Source of the DNA: Tigriopus japonicus
Taxonomy: Eukaryota; Arthropoda; Copepoda; Harpacticoida; Harpacticidae
Assembly: GCA_010645155.1 (NCBI GenBank)
Contig: CM021320.1
Coordinates: 605,680-669,679 of the forward strand
Reading direction: 5' to 3'
DNA: 64,000 nucleotides
The translations under genes and the position numbers were made by a program. The notes beneath the pieces are model-generated. The model was not told where the DNA came from. It worked only from the letters and a program-made list of their open reading frames with translations, and ran no database searches. How positions within the stretch are numbered: the first letter of the stretch is position 1; each line of letters opens with the position of its first letter. This document shows, one piece after another, positions 62,091 through 64,000 of the stretch.

Positions 62091-64000
62091 CTCACTTTGG
62101 ATTTGGGCGGTGTTTGCTTTCCCAGGAAAAAAACACTCGAGAGCACACACATCCACACACACAAAACCAACCGAGAATCATTTGAGGGAACAACAACGAG
62201 GTCGAAAACTACTCGAACGACCACGACGTTGGTTGTTGCCCCTGGCGCTGGAAGTTCAGCTAGAAAACGAGAGCCACAGCCACAAAGGGTTGACAAATGA
62301 AGAAATCCGATGATTGATGGTGTTCATAGGTGCGGATTGCGAAGGAGACGCAATAATAAAGCCGCGTTCCCATTTTCGTCCCTTTCTTCAAGGTCGATTC
62401 CGTATTTCCAGAAAGTTGTGCTCAAAGGCAACCAGTCAGCGGAACATTCTGTGTATGCTTTCAAAAAATACAGTCAAAGAAACCTCAAAACATTGGGAAT
62501 AGCCAAAGGGTCTCAGGGGAAGAAGGTATTCAAATCAAAAGAATTGCCCCTCCATTGACTTGGGGTCTCTTTCCTTCGTCTGGTTAGAGAATTGTTCCTT
62601 GCCTAGTGCTTTGTACGTGCCAAGAGCCTCTTTTCGTTCGCTCTTGCCCTTCCCAAGAGACGAAAGACACGACCAAATACCACTCACTCCTTCATGCGTC
62701 TTTGCCTGTTATCGTTCTCTATATTTTCAACGCAGCCTTCTTATTACGAATGAGACTAGAACAGCCCAAATACTTCAACGAGTATTTTCGGTAGTAAATG
62801 TGTTCATGCTTGGAACCTAAGGAAAGACGAGACGACAACGACTGAGCTGTTAGGAAAAGAAGGAACTCGTGGAAAAGCTCAGAATTCTAGTCATTCAATT
62901 TCAAAATGAAAAAGAACCTGTCAAGGGAATTTGTCTCTACCACAAAGGAGAAAAAGAAGAACAGGAAGAACGAAGCAAAGAGAGACACACAGACATCTCG
63001 GAAGACTTGGACCACTGAAGATGAATGGGAGTACGCTTTCTACCGTATATGAGGGTCCGTCCGTCCGTTCACAAGAGAGGTAAAAAGAACAGGCAATTAC
63101 TTGGCCTGTGTCCTTCTTCAAGCGAGGCCTTGCCCATGAGTTTCCTAAGCCCACAACTACAATTTCAAACCCTTCGTTCCGCATTGTTGCAGAGCCAGCA
63201 TAACTTTTGAAGCTCTGAACATGCGCTAACCAATCGCCAAAGGGCCCTTGGGGAACGTCATTTGGAAGGCTTTCAACTCGCAGACAATATTACTCGAAGG
63301 AACCTAAATTAAGAGTGGACTCCGTTATCCCTGTGGGGTAAACCCGTCTACCCATTACTTACGGTACAATGCATGGGCAAGCTGACTCACATGCCCTTGT
63401 ATCGTAGGGTCCAAGAGATGGGTAAAAGGACACACGGTCCTTGGGCTTTTGCTGATGGTGTGAAGGGCGGATTTCTGGTTTTCTGGTCCAAGGGTCTCGA
63501 TGCCCTCATTTGGAACCCAGTCATTCCATCAGGAGAATATTCGTTCCACGATGTTGTTCCACGGGTCTCTGGTTTGGAACACTGAAGGCCATTTCCGATG
63601 GGAACGGCTTCCCACCTCGTTAGGGAGGAAAAGCACGTTCAAACGCTATCACTTCTCTCATCTAATCTTAATCGTTGCTGGCAGAGAGAAAAAGACAAGC
63701 CTACTATTAAACTCCCGCTTGACGTTTCATGGTCCACGTACAGTACGACGAACATACGGATAAACGTGTATTCTCGATTGTCGGGCTTTCTTTAGCCAAC
63801 CCAACATGTCCAATCTTTGGCGAGTACAAACCCATTGAAACTTTTTCCCCTTATCTGAGGTGGCCTAAAACTGTTCCTTGTTCAAAGTCATTGCTGAGCA
63901 TGTGGAACTAACCACCCATCTGATCTCCCTAATAATTGAGAAAAAGAGGAGAAAGAAGTTGTGAGAACAAGTGAGGCTGAGCTTTCACACGACTTCACGG

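Larger units (their letters stand above)
54282..64000 (-). other. Probable large 5' intron of unc80 (continues beyond the window)
   Basis: The first visible unc80 exon begins inside a codon, so at least one coding exon lies further right. In this 9.7 kb I found no counterpart of the UNC80 N-terminus on the minus strand and no other gene. It contains a GAA run (59701-59729), an ATG run near 60139-60154, an ACC run (62066-62090) and many GTTCCA/TGGAAC hexamers. A plus-strand open stretch near 57000-57150 looks mildly protein-like but is isolated. Confidence 0.5.

Overview
The window is eukaryotic genomic DNA, almost certainly from an arthropod; I infer a crustacean such as a copepod, but no marker in the window proves the lineage. 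It has GT-AG introns from 63 nt to more than 2 kb, simple repeats in the introns, and one very large multi-exon neuronal gene.

The centre of the window, about 22.2 to 54.3 kb on the minus strand, is the gene for UNC80, the giant scaffold subunit of the NALCN sodium-leak channel complex. I could chain 44 coding exons with canonical GT-AG borders. The reading phase is conserved through every junction, giving 11,926 coding bases, about 3,974 residues and the natural stop at 22199. The family's first ~100 residues are not visible, so the first exon or exons are probably to the right of the window, behind an intron of at least 9.7 kb. The model is longer than vertebrate UNC80 (about 3,260 residues), partly because of Gly-rich, Gln-rich and Ser-rich low-complexity insertions between conserved blocks.

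To the left, also on the minus strand, lies the first coding exon (9545-9881) of a Ly6/uPAR three-finger protein of the quiver/sleepless type: a signal sequence and the first five cysteines of the domain. Its later exon or exons were not found with confidence. Upstream of it is a GTT/GGT-rich stretch, probably 5' UTR or promoter, which holds a 247-codon open frame whose TGA overlaps the Ly6 ATG.

The rest (1-9.5 kb, 11-22 kb, 54.3-64 kb) looks non-coding. It holds microsatellites, many GTTCCA/TGGAAC hexamers and a few isolated exon-like open stretches of unknown family. No rRNA, tRNA, CRISPR array or intact transposon was recognised. The most interesting observations are two UNC80 introns (63 nt and 366 nt) that are multiples of three and free of stops, so they could be retained in frame; micro-exons of 30 and 44 nt; a weak splice donor followed by a U-run; and a self-complementary GAT/ATC repeat. 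I saw no convincing undescribed multi-gene system.
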